Origin: Pseudonocardia alaniniphila
GTDB taxonomy: Bacteria > Actinomycetota > Actinomycetes > Mycobacteriales > Pseudonocardiaceae
Reading direction: 5' to 3'
Assembly (NCBI RefSeq): GCF_022524485.1
Contig: NZ_JAKXMK010000003.1
Location: 62,001 to 126,000 of the forward strand
Length of the DNA: 64,000 nucleotides
Shown piece by piece: positions 1 to 7,889 of this stretch; the first letter of the stretch is position 1; every line of letters begins with the position of its first letter. Under the pieces are notes generated by a model. The model saw only the letters and a list, made by a program, of their open reading frames with translations, made no database searches and was not told where the DNA came from. Position numbers and translations under genes: made by a program.

Positions 1-1300
1 GCACCGACGCCGGCAACGCCACCTTCTCCACCAGCTCGGCGGCTCGTCGCCGCTGCTCGGTGGCCGATCCGACCCGGAAGGCCCGCAGGGGCTCGGTGAC
101 GACGTCCTCGACGCTGAATCTCGGGTCCAGCGAGGCGTAGGGGTTCTGGTAGACCAGCTGTGCGCGCCGGCGCAGCTCCCGCCAGTCCTTCCCCTTCGCT
201 CTCGTGATGTCCGTCCCGTCGAAGATCACCTCTCCGGCCGTCGGGTCGGCGAGCCGCAGCACGAGCCGCGCCGTGGTCGACTTGCCCGACCCCGACTCGC
301 CCACCAGCGCGAGCGTCTCCCCGCGGGTGATGGTGAAGCTGACGTCGTCGACGGCGCGCAGCACGCCTCGGCTGCCGTTCACCCGGGGCAGCGGGAAGTC
401 CTTGACCAGGTTGCGCACCTCGACGAGCGGCTCGCCCGCGGGGGCCGGTGCCGGGGCCGTGGAGGCGGGTCGCAGGCCGGGTGCGCTCGCCAGCAGCGTG
501 CGCGTGTACGGGTCGGACGGGGCGGCGAGTATCGAGCCGACCGGCCCTTCCTCGACGATCCTGCCGCCCGACATCACGAGGATCCGGTCCGCCCGGTCGG
601 CGGCGACCCCCAGGTCGTGGGTGATGAGCAGCACCGCGGTGCCGGACTCGCGGGTGAGCTCCTCGAGGTGGTCGAGGATGCGGCGCTGCACGGTCGCGTC
701 GAGCGCGCTGGTCGGTTCGTCGGCGATGAGGAGCCCGGGGTTCGCCGCCACCGCGATCGCGATCAGCACCCGCTGCCGCATCCCACCGGACAGCTCGTGC
801 GGGTACTGCCCGGCCCGAACCCGCGGGTCGGGCAGCCCGGCCCTGGCCAGGAGCTCGACCGCGTCGATCGCCGCCCGCCGCCGGTCGGCCAGCCCATGAA
901 CGCGCAGCGCCTCGGCCACCTGCGTGCCGATCTTCTGCACGGGGTTCAGCGACACCGTCGGGTCCTGCGGGACGAGCCCGATCCGGCGTCCCCTGATCGA
1001 CCGCATCGCCTTCTCCGGCAAGCCCGCCAGCTCCTCGACCGGCCCATGTCCGGTGGCGAGCCGAATGCTTCCCCGCGCCACCGTTCCGTTGGGTGGCAAC
1101 AACCCGATCACGGCCTGGGCCAGCGTGGACTTGCCCGATCCCGACTCCCCCACGACCGCCACCACCTCGCCGGGCGCCACGGTCAACGACGCACCGCGAA
1201 CGGCGTGCAGCAGCCCGCCGCCCGTCCGGTAGGAGACGTCGAGGCCCTCGACCCGCAGCAACGGCTCGGCTGACGCGGAGCGTTCGGTCGACCCGCTCAT
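1..1300 (-). CDS. Dipeptide-type ABC transporter, double ATPase subunit (partial)
   Basis: This is a cytoplasmic ATP-hydrolysing subunit of a peptide/nickel-type importer, with both ATPases fused in one chain (DppD plus DppF arrangement). Domain 1 has Walker A GESGSGKST near residue 50, the signature LSGG and a Walker B ending in DEPTSALD. A linker with the typical PYTRTLLAS motif follows. Domain 2 repeats Walker A (GESGSGKST) and has a Q-loop reading QNPYASLDP. The C-terminus lies beyond the window edge. The ATG at 1298-1300 overlaps the stop of the upstream permease (ATGA), so translation is coupled. Substrate specificity cannot be read from the ATPase. Confidence 0.93.
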   Translation of the reverse strand, partial: MSGSTERSASAEPLLRVEGLDVSYRTGGGLLHAVRGASLTVAPGEVVAVVGESGSGKSTLAQAVIGLLPPNGTVARGSIRLATGHGPVEELAGLPEKAMRSIRGRRIGLVPQDPTVSLNPVQKIGTQVAEALRVHGLADRRRAAIDAVELLARAGLPDPRVRAGQYPHELSGGMRQRVLIAIAVAANPGLLIADEPTSALDATVQRRILDHLEELTRESGTAVLLITHDLGVAADRADRILVMSGGRIVEEGPVGSILAAPSDPYTRTLLASAPGLRPASTAPAPAPAGEPLVEVRNLVKDFPLPRVNGSRGVLRAVDDVSFTITRGETLALVGESGSGKSTTARLVLRLADPTAGEVIFDGTDITRAKGKDWRELRRRAQLVYQNPYASLDPRFSVEDVVTEPLRAFRVGSATEQRRRAAELVEKVALPASV

Positions 1301-2211
1301 GACGCCCGGCTCCATTCCCCGTCCAGGGCGCGGGAGATCCGGTTGACCGACAGCACGGTCGCGGCGATCGCGAACCCCGGCATCGCGCACAGCCACCAGG
1401 AGGCGGCGATGTAGTTGCGGCCCTCCGCGATGAGCGACCCCCATTCCGGAGCCGGCGGCGGCGCCCCGTAGCCGAGGAAGCTCAGCGACGACACCGCGAG
1501 AATCGCCAGGCCGAACTCCAGCACCGCGAGCACCAGCACGGGCCCGGCCGCGTTGGGCAGCACGTGGCGCACCAGTGTGACGTGCCACCGCGTCCCCACC
1601 GAGCGCGCCGCCTCCACGTAGGTCGACTGCCGGATCCGCAGCGTCTCCGCCCGCATCACCCTGGCGAAGTTCGCCACGCTCGCGATGCCGACGGCGATCG
1701 CCACCTTGATCGTGCCGTAGCCCAGCGCCGTGATCAGGGCCAGCGACAGCAGGATCGCCGGGATCGCCATCAGCACGTCGACCACGCGCATCAGGCCCTC
1801 GTCGACCCACCGCCCGACGAACCCGGCGAGCAGGCCGATGAGTCCACCCACCACCAGCGCCACGGCGACCGCGATCACCGTGGCCTGCAACGAGAGCGCC
1901 GCCCCGTGGACGACCCTGGTGTAGACGTCGCGGCCCAGGTAGTCGGTGCCGAACACGTGGGCGGCGCTGGGCGGCTGGAGCTTGTCCGCCGGCACGCCCG
2001 CTGCCGGGTCGCCGCCGGCCAGCACCGTGGGCGCGAACGCCGCGATCAGCACCAGCACGACGAACACGATCGACACGACGAGCCCGGGCCTGCGCACGAA
2101 GAAGCGCAGCGCACGGGCCACCCGCTCCCGCGGCGTCGCGGCGACGGGCTGTGCGGTGGTCGAACCCGGGGGGATCTCGCCCAGGGGTTCTGTGATCAGC
2201 AGTTGGGTCAT
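1297..2211 (-). CDS. Dipeptide-type ABC transporter permease, DppC-like
   Basis: This is an inner-membrane permease of the binding-protein-dependent dipeptide/oligopeptide family, 304 aa. A cytoplasmic N-terminal tail (residues 1-35) is followed by a first membrane segment (VVSIVFVVLVLIAAF). The FGTDYLGRDV motif typical of DppC/OppC comes next, then five more hydrophobic segments. The EAA loop (YVEAARSVG, then HVLPNA) contacts the ATPase. The start is the ATG at 2209-2211, which overlaps the stop of the partner permease by 4 nt; a longer in-frame opening upstream has no family similarity. Its own stop overlaps the ATPase start. Confidence 0.93.
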   Translation of the reverse strand: MTQLLITEPLGEIPPGSTTAQPVAATPRERVARALRFFVRRPGLVVSIVFVVLVLIAAFAPTVLAGGDPAAGVPADKLQPPSAAHVFGTDYLGRDVYTRVVHGAALSLQATVIAVAVALVVGGLIGLLAGFVGRWVDEGLMRVVDVLMAIPAILLSLALITALGYGTIKVAIAVGIASVANFARVMRAETLRIRQSTYVEAARSVGTRWHVTLVRHVLPNAAGPVLVLAVLEFGLAILAVSSLSFLGYGAPPPAPEWGSLIAEGRNYIAASWWLCAMPGFAIAATVLSVNRISRALDGEWSRAS

Positions 2212-3152
2212 ACCGCCGCTCCCGTCGCGATCCTGGGGTCGAGCACCGGATAGATGAGGTCGACGAGCAGGTTGACCGCGACGAACACCGCGGCGGCGAA
2301 GACGACGATCCCCTGCACCAGCGGGATGTCCTGGACGCTCACGGCCGAGACCGTCAGCCTGCCCAGCCCTGGCCGGGTGAACACCGTCTCCACCACCACC
2401 GAGCCGGCCAGCAGGTTGCCGACCACGTACCCGAGCACGGTGAGCGCCGGGAGTGCCGCGTTGCGCAGCGCGTGCCGCAGGTGGATCGCCACGCGTCCGG
2501 CGCCCTTGGCCCGTGCGGTGACGACGTAGGGCTCGTCGAGGGCGGCCGAGAGGCTCTTCGCGAGCACCTGCGCCACGAGCGCGCCGGTCGGCAGGCCGAG
2601 TGTGATCGCCGGGAGCACCAGCGACTCCAGCCCCTTCGCCCCCACCGAGGGCAACAGCCGCAGCTGGAAGGAGAAGACCTGCACCAGCATCAGCCCGACC
2701 CAGAACACCGGCAGCGACACGGCCAGCGACGGCAGGGCCATGAGCAGCTGCCGCAGCCAGCGGGCCGACGTGTAGGTCGCGACGAGCACCACCGCCCCGC
2801 CGAAGACGATCGCGAAGGCCAGGCCGGCCACCGAGATCTGGATCGTCGGTGGCAGGGCCTCCCGGATCGCTTCCCCGACGTCCTTGCCCGACTGGATGGA
2901 CGTGCCGAAGTCGCCGTGCAGGGCGTCCCACAGGCGGGTGCCGTACTGCACGATCAACGGCTGGTCGAGGCCGTAGCGGGCGCGCAGCGCGTCGAGCGCC
3001 TCCGGGGTGAGCGGCTCGCCGTCGAGCCCGCCGCTGGCCATGGTGGCCACCGGGTCGCCGGGCAGCAGGTAGAGGACGACGAACGAGACCGTGAACGCCG
3101 CCCAGAGCACCCCGATCGCGAGTGCGACGCGTCTGACGAGATAGATCGCCAT
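2208..3152 (-). CDS. Dipeptide-type ABC transporter permease, DppB-like
   Basis: This is the second permease of the same importer, 314 aa, with six hydrophobic segments. The N-terminus (MAIYLVRRVALAIGVLW) and the motif LLPGDPV are characteristic of DppB/OppB. The EAA loop reads YVVTARAKGAG followed by HALRNA. ATG 3150-3152 is chosen because GGAG lies about 8 nt upstream and this start gives the canonical N-terminus; an alternative ATG 24 nt further upstream would overlap the binding-protein gene. The gap to the binding-protein stop is 4 nt, so the genes are one transcript. Confidence 0.92.
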   Translation of the reverse strand: MAIYLVRRVALAIGVLWAAFTVSFVVLYLLPGDPVATMASGGLDGEPLTPEALDALRARYGLDQPLIVQYGTRLWDALHGDFGTSIQSGKDVGEAIREALPPTIQISVAGLAFAIVFGGAVVLVATYTSARWLRQLLMALPSLAVSLPVFWVGLMLVQVFSFQLRLLPSVGAKGLESLVLPAITLGLPTGALVAQVLAKSLSAALDEPYVVTARAKGAGRVAIHLRHALRNAALPALTVLGYVVGNLLAGSVVVETVFTRPGLGRLTVSAVSVQDIPLVQGIVVFAAAVFVAVNLLVDLIYPVLDPRIATGAAV

Positions 3153-3156
3153 CGCG

Positions 3157-4815
3157 CTACTCCGCCTTCCAGGCATCGTGCAGGACGATCCGCGACGACG
3201 CGTCGAACGTGACGTCGTGGGTGTTCTCCGCGACGCCGAGCACCGTGGTCAGCTCCACCACCGGCACCGCGTAGTCGCGCTGCAACAGCAGGCCCTGTGC
3301 CTGGCCGACGAGCCCGGCTCGCTCGGCCGCGTCGGGCTGCGCTGCCTGCGCGGCCAGCACCTGGTCGAGCGGCCCCGGCGGGAGCCGGTAGAAGTTGGCG
3401 CTCTGCGTGGAGTAGGAGGTACGCAGGACGTCCGGGTCGGGGCGGGTCGTGTTGCCCCAGGTCGCCTCGAAGTCACCGCTCTGCTGCACCGGCGTCAGGT
3501 CGGAGATCGGCCGCTCCCGCAGCCGCAGGTCGATCCCGACCTTCCTGACCTGTTGCTGGATGAGCTCCAGCGCAGGCTTGTTCGTGGCCGCATTGGCGAA
3601 GAACGTCAGCTCGATCGAGAGCGGCTCCCCCGCCTTGGCCCGGATGCCGTCCGGCCCGGGGACCCAGCCCGCCGCATCGAGGGTGGTGGCCGCCTCCGCC
3701 GCGTTGAACCCGAGCTGCGCCGACGCGTCGGCGTACGACGGCGTGCTGGATGCCAGCACACCGGTCGCCGGCCTGGTCTGGGAGGTGTAGACCGCGGCGG
3801 CCACCTCCGGCCGGTCGATCGCGAGCGACAACGCGTCCCGCACGGCCGGGTCCGACACGATCGGCTTCTGCAGGTTGAAGAAGATCCCGAAGGGGATGCC
3901 GGGGTTCGCCCTGGCCAGCAGCTTGACTCCCACCGCCGTGAGCGGGGCCTCGTCCTGGGGGCCGATGCTACTGATCGCGTCGACCTCGCCGGACTGCAGG
4001 CTCCCGGTCCGGACGCCCGACTCGGGGACGACGCGGAACTCGATGCTGTCCAGGTAGGCCTCGCCGGGGTGCTTCCACAGTGCGGAGCCCCAGTCGTAGG
4101 CGGCCCGCTTGGTGAGCACCGTCGACTGGTTCATGGTGTAGCTCTCGAGCACGAACGGACCCGACCCCACCACCCCCGCGCAGCGCTCGTCATCGCTCTG
4201 GGCGACCGAGGCGGGCGAGAGGATCCCGAGGCTGAACGTCGAGGTGCCCTGCAGGAACTGCACGTTGGGGTGGCTGAAGGACACCGTGAACGTCGTCGGG
4301 CTGGTCACGGTCGTGGCCTGGTAGCTCGCCAGATAGCTCTTCGCCAGCGGGGCACGGGCACCCAGGTGCGGCACCCTGTCGAGGTTGGCCGCCACGGCGT
4401 CGGCGTCCAGCGGGGTGCCGTCGCTGAAGGTCACCCCCTCGCGCAGCGTGAACGTGTACGAGGTGGCGTCAGCGCTGATCTGCCAGGCGGTGGCGAGCCA
4501 CGGCTTGATCTCCCCCGTCACGGGGTCCTGGTCGGTGAGCGAGTCGACGATCTGGCGCATCGGGTAGATCGAGTCGTTGCTGGTCACCTGCTGCGGATCG
4601 ACGCAGCCCTGGTCACTGCCCACCGCGAAGCGCAGCGTGCCGCCGGGCTGTGGTGGCCCCGCGGCGGCAGGGCCGCCGGGCGCCGCGCCACCGCTCCCGC
4701 ACGCGGCCAGCACGAGCGCCGCGACCGCACCGAGCACGGGCATGGCGAGCCGGCGGCGGGGAGCAGGCCGGGAGATCGATGTCGTCGGGGAAGAACTGAC
4801 GTCCGATGCGGACAT
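3157..4815 (-). CDS. Extracellular solute-binding protein, family 5 (lipoprotein)
   Basis: This 552-aa protein captures the substrate outside the membrane and delivers it to the DppBC-like permeases. The N-terminus has a long basic stretch (SRPAPRRRL), a hydrophobic core and a lipobox LAAC, so it should be a lipid-anchored lipoprotein. The body matches family 5 peptide/nickel-binding proteins (LRFAVGSDQGCVDPQ, then GVTFSDGTPLDADAVAANL). It is first in the operon, directly downstream of a Cys-type leader peptide. That context suggests a sulfur-containing ligand such as a Cys peptide or glutathione-like compound; this is inference, and other peptides are possible. Confidence 0.9.
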   Translation of the reverse strand: MSASDVSSSPTTSISRPAPRRRLAMPVLGAVAALVLAACGSGGAAPGGPAAAGPPQPGGTLRFAVGSDQGCVDPQQVTSNDSIYPMRQIVDSLTDQDPVTGEIKPWLATAWQISADATSYTFTLREGVTFSDGTPLDADAVAANLDRVPHLGARAPLAKSYLASYQATTVTSPTTFTVSFSHPNVQFLQGTSTFSLGILSPASVAQSDDERCAGVVGSGPFVLESYTMNQSTVLTKRAAYDWGSALWKHPGEAYLDSIEFRVVPESGVRTGSLQSGEVDAISSIGPQDEAPLTAVGVKLLARANPGIPFGIFFNLQKPIVSDPAVRDALSLAIDRPEVAAAVYTSQTRPATGVLASSTPSYADASAQLGFNAAEAATTLDAAGWVPGPDGIRAKAGEPLSIELTFFANAATNKPALELIQQQVRKVGIDLRLRERPISDLTPVQQSGDFEATWGNTTRPDPDVLRTSYSTQSANFYRLPPGPLDQVLAAQAAQPDAAERAGLVGQAQGLLLQRDYAVPVVELTTVLGVAENTHDVTFDASSRIVLHDAWKAE

Positions 4816-4832
4816 GAGGGTGTGCCACTTTC

Positions 4833-4848
4833 CGCGGCGACGGCCGCG
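4833..4848 (-). promoter_or_regulatory. Stem-loop beside the SBP ribosome binding site
   Basis: CGCGGC (4833-4838) pairs with GCCGCG (4843-4848) around a GACG loop. In the mRNA, this hairpin abuts the GGAAAG element about 12 nt before the SBP start codon. It lies between the leader-peptide stop and the SBP gene, where an attenuation or SD-masking structure would be expected. Confidence 0.4.
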
Positions 4849-4882
4849 ACAGTCGGGGAGAGAGCAGAGGGGCCGGGCGGGC

Positions 4883-4969
4883 TCAGGCCCGACAGCAGGC
4901 TCCGGCGACGCGCAGCAGGTCGATGTGCAAGCGGTGGCGGCAGCCGGTCCCGCGGTAGAACGAGCTCAC
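4883..4969 (-). CDS. Cys-type leader peptide (attenuator uORF)
   Basis: This is a 28-codon open frame with a GTG start at 4967-4969 and TGA at 4883-4885. A strong GAGGGGGG Shine-Dalgarno lies just upstream. The peptide contains HIDLLRVAGACCR near its C-terminus, the RHxHIDLxRV-type core of actinobacterial 'putative leader peptides' found before sulfur-related genes. Cys codons occur at positions 10, 25 and 26, the last two in tandem just before the stop. By analogy, ribosome stalling at the Cys codons under cysteine shortage would alter folding of the 67-nt spacer and switch on the ABC operon. The peptide itself probably has no other job. Confidence 0.75.
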   Translation of the reverse strand: MSSFYRGTGCRHRLHIDLLRVAGACCRA

Positions 4970-5177
4970 GTGCCCCCCTCGACTCCGGCCAGGGCACCCG
5001 ATCGCAGGGCGAGGGTGCTACGGCGCCGTCGAACCACGTCTCTCGGACGGATGGATCGGACGGTACGTAATGGCTCGCGGACGATCAACCCGGCAGAACG
5101 AGCCGCTCCTGTGACGTGGAGCGCTTCCGGCGCACGACATCGCTCGCCGGGTGCACCGCAGCCGGGTGTCACGGTCC

Positions 5178-5567
5178 TCAGCCGGCCACCTCGCGGTCGA
5201 GCACGGCGGCGACCCGTCCGGCCCACCGCTCGTGCGCGGACTGCCGGGTGACACCGGCGGCGTGCGCGATCTCCTCCCAGGTGGCGCCGTGACGCCGCAA
5301 CCCGATGAGCACGGGCAGCGGGTCCATCCCCGCTCCGAGCCCGATGCGCAGCTGCAGCAGTTGCCAGGCCCGCTCGCGCCGGAGGGGAATGTCGGTGCCC
5401 TCCTCCGCATGCCATTCCACGCTGCCTGGCAAGGGCGGCTCCCCGAGAAGCGCGTCGGCCTGCCGGCCCGCCTCGGTGACCGCCGCGACCTGCACCGCGC
5501 CTGCCGCTGCCGTGACGTCGACGGTGAGGGCGATGGCCACGGGATCGTCCGCGTCGAGATCGAACAT
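5178..5567 (-). CDS. Small helix-turn-helix DNA-binding protein
   Basis: This 129-aa protein has an acidic N-terminus (MFDLDADDP) and an Ala/Val-rich first half of unknown function. The C-terminal part is helical and contains a sigma-region-4-like helix-turn-helix (GATWEEIAHAAGVTRQSAHERW, about residues 95-116). The ATG at 5565-5567 is preferred over an upstream ATG at 5633. A 17-bp perfect palindrome and a TTGACA box sit immediately before it, which would make the mRNA leaderless or nearly so. It is probably an autoregulated transcription factor. Its target outside its own promoter is unknown. Confidence 0.6.
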   Translation of the reverse strand: MFDLDADDPVAIALTVDVTAAAGAVQVAAVTEAGRQADALLGEPPLPGSVEWHAEEGTDIPLRRERAWQLLQLRIGLGAGMDPLPVLIGLRRHGATWEEIAHAAGVTRQSAHERWAGRVAAVLDREVAG

Positions 5568-5570
5568 CGC

Positions 5571-5602
5571 GTCAGGATGATCCTGACAAATCACGCTGTC
5601 AA
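5571..5602 (-). promoter_or_regulatory. Promoter and palindromic operator of the small HTH gene
   Basis: GTCAGGAT (5571-5578) and ATCCTGAC (5580-5587) form a perfect inverted repeat around one base. On the minus strand a TTGACA box (5597-5602) lies upstream, so the palindrome falls over the expected -10 region and ends 4 nt before the start codon. This is where a repressor, plausibly the gene's own product, would block RNA polymerase. Confidence 0.6.
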
Positions 5603-5638
5603 CCACCTGGGGCGTTGCGTTGGCCCCGGACACGATCC

Positions 5639-5650
5639 TTGGTGTACCAA
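5639..5650 (+). promoter_or_regulatory. Candidate GntR operator before its own gene
   Basis: TTGGT and ACCAA flank a GT centre and end 6 nt before the ATG of the GntR-family gene. TGGT/ACCA half-sites are typical of the HutC/DasR subgroup of GntR regulators, so autoregulation is likely. No conventional Shine-Dalgarno is visible between this site and the start. Confidence 0.5.
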
Positions 5651-5656
5651 TGGGCT

Positions 5657-6376
5657 ATGAGCGCGCCGCCCAGCGAGACCGACAAACAAAGGCGGCTGCG
5701 CGCGCACCTGGGCGAGCTGATCGCCGCCATGGCGCCCGGTGAACCACTCCCGGCCGAGCGCGACCTGGCACGCGACCTGGGCGTCGCCCGGATGACGCTG
5801 CGCCGCGCGGTCGACGGAATGGTCGCCGACTCACTCCTGGTGCGCCGCCAAGGTGCGGGCACGTTCGTCGCTCCGGCGAAGGTGGCCCACCGCCTCTCGG
5901 CCAACTCGTTCTCCGCCGACATGCGCGCCAGGGGCCTGCGCCCGGGCAGCCGCACGCTCTCGAGCAGCCGCGAACCCGCCGGCGTCATGCTGGCTGCGCT
6001 GCTGGAGGTGCCCGCGGGCTCCCCGGTGCTGCACGTCCGCAGGCTCCGGCTCGCCGACGACGAACCCATGGCCGTGGAGGACCTGCACGTCCCGGGCGAC
6101 CTCGTGCCGGGCCTCACCGGTGCCGATCTCGAGGACCGCTCCTACTACGAACTGCTCGCGCAGCGCTTCGGCCACCGCATCGTCTCGGGCACGCAGACCG
6201 CCGAGGCGGCACTGACCGGCGCGGAGGACGCCGCCGCGCTCGGCATCGCGCCGGGTGCTCCGGCCTTCTGCTTCGAACGCACCTGCCGCGTGGACGGCGG
6301 GCGCGTGGCGGAGTTCGTGCGATCGGTCTACCGCGGCGACCGCTACCGGATCATGGTCGACATCTTCCCGTCCTGA
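5657..6376 (+). CDS. GntR-family regulator with UTRA domain
   Basis: This 239-aa cytoplasmic transcription factor has an N-terminal winged helix (about residues 8-72; LPAERDLARDLGVARMTLRRAV) and a C-terminal UTRA effector domain (about 90-235). UTRA regulators of the HutC/DasR group usually sense sugar phosphates or related metabolites. ATG 5657 is chosen because the domain begins just after it and a candidate operator lies directly upstream; an in-frame ATG at 5615 would place that operator inside the gene. It is followed on the same strand by the sugar ABC operon, which it probably represses in the absence of the inducer. Confidence 0.88.
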   Translation: MSAPPSETDKQRRLRAHLGELIAAMAPGEPLPAERDLARDLGVARMTLRRAVDGMVADSLLVRRQGAGTFVAPAKVAHRLSANSFSADMRARGLRPGSRTLSSSREPAGVMLAALLEVPAGSPVLHVRRLRLADDEPMAVEDLHVPGDLVPGLTGADLEDRSYYELLAQRFGHRIVSGTQTAEAALTGAEDAAALGIAPGAPAFCFERTCRVDGGRVAEFVRSVYRGDRYRIMVDIFPS

Positions 6377-6474
6377 CCCCCGGCCCGCGCCCGCGATTCG
6401 CCCGGGAACCGAGCGCGCCCGCCGTGGCCTGCGGTGTCATCCGATCTTCGCCCTCATGATTGCCCAGCGCGGTC

Positions 6475-6529
6475 TTGACGCCGCAGGGGTGACGAGCGCT
6501 ACAGTTCCGGACATTTAGACCTCTGGTCT
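6475..6529 (+). promoter_or_regulatory. Promoter and operator of the sugar ABC operon
   Basis: A TTGACG box (6475-6480) and TACAGT box (6500-6505) are separated by 19 bp. Just after the expected transcription start is an inverted repeat AGACC (6517-6521), TCT, GGTCT (6525-6529). The half-site TGGTCT resembles the core of DasR-type operators, though here the arms are everted relative to the classical site. The GntR/UTRA protein immediately upstream is the obvious candidate binder. Confidence 0.45.
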
Positions 6530-6572
6530 CAATGAGCGGTCTGCTCTGCTGCACCCATCGGAAGGGGAACCC

Positions 6573-7889
6573 ATGTGGTCGATGCCCGGATCCCGGGGGG
6601 CGCGGCGTAGCACCGTCCGCGTCGCCGCCCTCCTCGCCGCCTCGGCGCTGGCCCTCACCGCCTGCGGCGGTTCAGGGGGCGGCGAGGCTGCCGACGCGGG
6701 CGGCGATCGCACCCTCACCGTCTGGATCATGGAAGGCACCAACCCCGACGCCCGTCCCTTCTTCGACGAGCTGGCCACCGCCTTCCGCAACCAGACCGGC
6801 GCCGCGCTCGACGTTCAGTACGTGCCGTGGGCGTCGGCCCACGACAAGTTCGTCACCGCGATCGCCGGAGGCACCACGCCCGACGTGGCCGAGGTGGGCA
6901 CCACCTGGACCGGCGAGTTCGGCGACGCGGGCGCGCTGGCCGACCTCACCGCGCGGGTCCAGCAGGCGGGCCTGTCCGACGGCCTGGTCACGGGCCTGAC
7001 CGAGGCAGGCACCGTCGGCGACGCCCTCTACGGGATGCCCTGGTACGCGGGCGTCCGCTCGATCGTCTACCGCACCGACGTCTTCACCGAGGCCGGCGTC
7101 ACCCCGCCCACCACGTGGGACGAGCTGGCTGCGGTGGGAGAGAAGATCAAGGCCGCCCGCCCGGACATGATCCCGTTCCCGGTCGCGGGCGACAACGAGT
7201 ACGGCGTCTACCCGTTCATCTGGGGAGCGGGCGGTGAGATCGCCACCCAGAACGGCGGCAACTGGACGAGCGCCCTCGACACCCCCCAGGCGCGCCAGGG
7301 CATCCAGGCCTACGCCGACCTCGCGCTGAAGCACGGGCTCTCCACTCCTGCCGCGGCCACCTGGAAGGAGACCGACCTGCAGGACGCGTTCGCCAAGGGC
7401 CAGGCCGCGATGATCATCTCGGGGAGCTGGACGCCGAAGGCGATCATCGAGGCGGCGCCGGACCTCCAGGGCAAGATCGGCGCGTTCCCGATCCCCGGCC
7501 CGACCGGCGGCCTCGCCCCGTCGTTCCTGGGCGGCTCACACCTGTCGATCTTCGAGGCCAGCCCGAACCAGGATCTCGCCTGGCAGCTCGTGCAGCTGAT
7601 GAGCACCGGTGACTTCGCCGAGAAGTGGGGCACGGAGTCGAGCTTCTTCCCCGGCACCACCGCGCTGCTGCAGGAGGCCGCGCAGTCGTCCGATCCGCTC
7701 GTGGCACCGTTCGCGAAGCAGATGGTGGAGGCCGGCCGCAGCGTGCCGGTGACTCCGCTCTACGGGCAGGTCCAGGGCAAGAAGACGGTCCAGGCGATGA
7801 TGGCCGCCATCCTCAACGGCACGCCCGTCGACCAGGCCACCTCGTCCGCCGCCGCGGAGATGAACCAGATCTTCGCCGGCGGAGCGTGA
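6573..7889 (+). CDS. Sugar ABC transporter substrate-binding lipoprotein
   Basis: This 438-aa family 1 solute-binding protein captures a mono- or oligosaccharide at the cell surface. The N-terminus has an Arg-rich start, a hydrophobic core and lipobox LTAC, followed by a Gly-rich linker. Recognisable family features are the early strand LTVWIMEGTNPDA, the VPWASAHDKFVTAIAGG segment and a C-terminal lobe starting near SWTPKAII. GGAAGGGG lies 7 nt before ATG 6573, fixing the start. The operon has two permeases and a NagZ-like hexosaminidase but no ATPase, so a shared MsiK-type ATPase elsewhere is expected. N-acetylglucosamine, chitobiose or a muropeptide sugar are plausible ligands by context. 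Confidence 0.9.
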   Translation: MWSMPGSRGARRSTVRVAALLAASALALTACGGSGGGEAADAGGDRTLTVWIMEGTNPDARPFFDELATAFRNQTGAALDVQYVPWASAHDKFVTAIAGGTTPDVAEVGTTWTGEFGDAGALADLTARVQQAGLSDGLVTGLTEAGTVGDALYGMPWYAGVRSIVYRTDVFTEAGVTPPTTWDELAAVGEKIKAARPDMIPFPVAGDNEYGVYPFIWGAGGEIATQNGGNWTSALDTPQARQGIQAYADLALKHGLSTPAAATWKETDLQDAFAKGQAAMIISGSWTPKAIIEAAPDLQGKIGAFPIPGPTGGLAPSFLGGSHLSIFEASPNQDLAWQLVQLMSTGDFAEKWGTESSFFPGTTALLQEAAQSSDPLVAPFAKQMVEAGRSVPVTPLYGQVQGKKTVQAMMAAILNGTPVDQATSSAAAEMNQIFAGGA

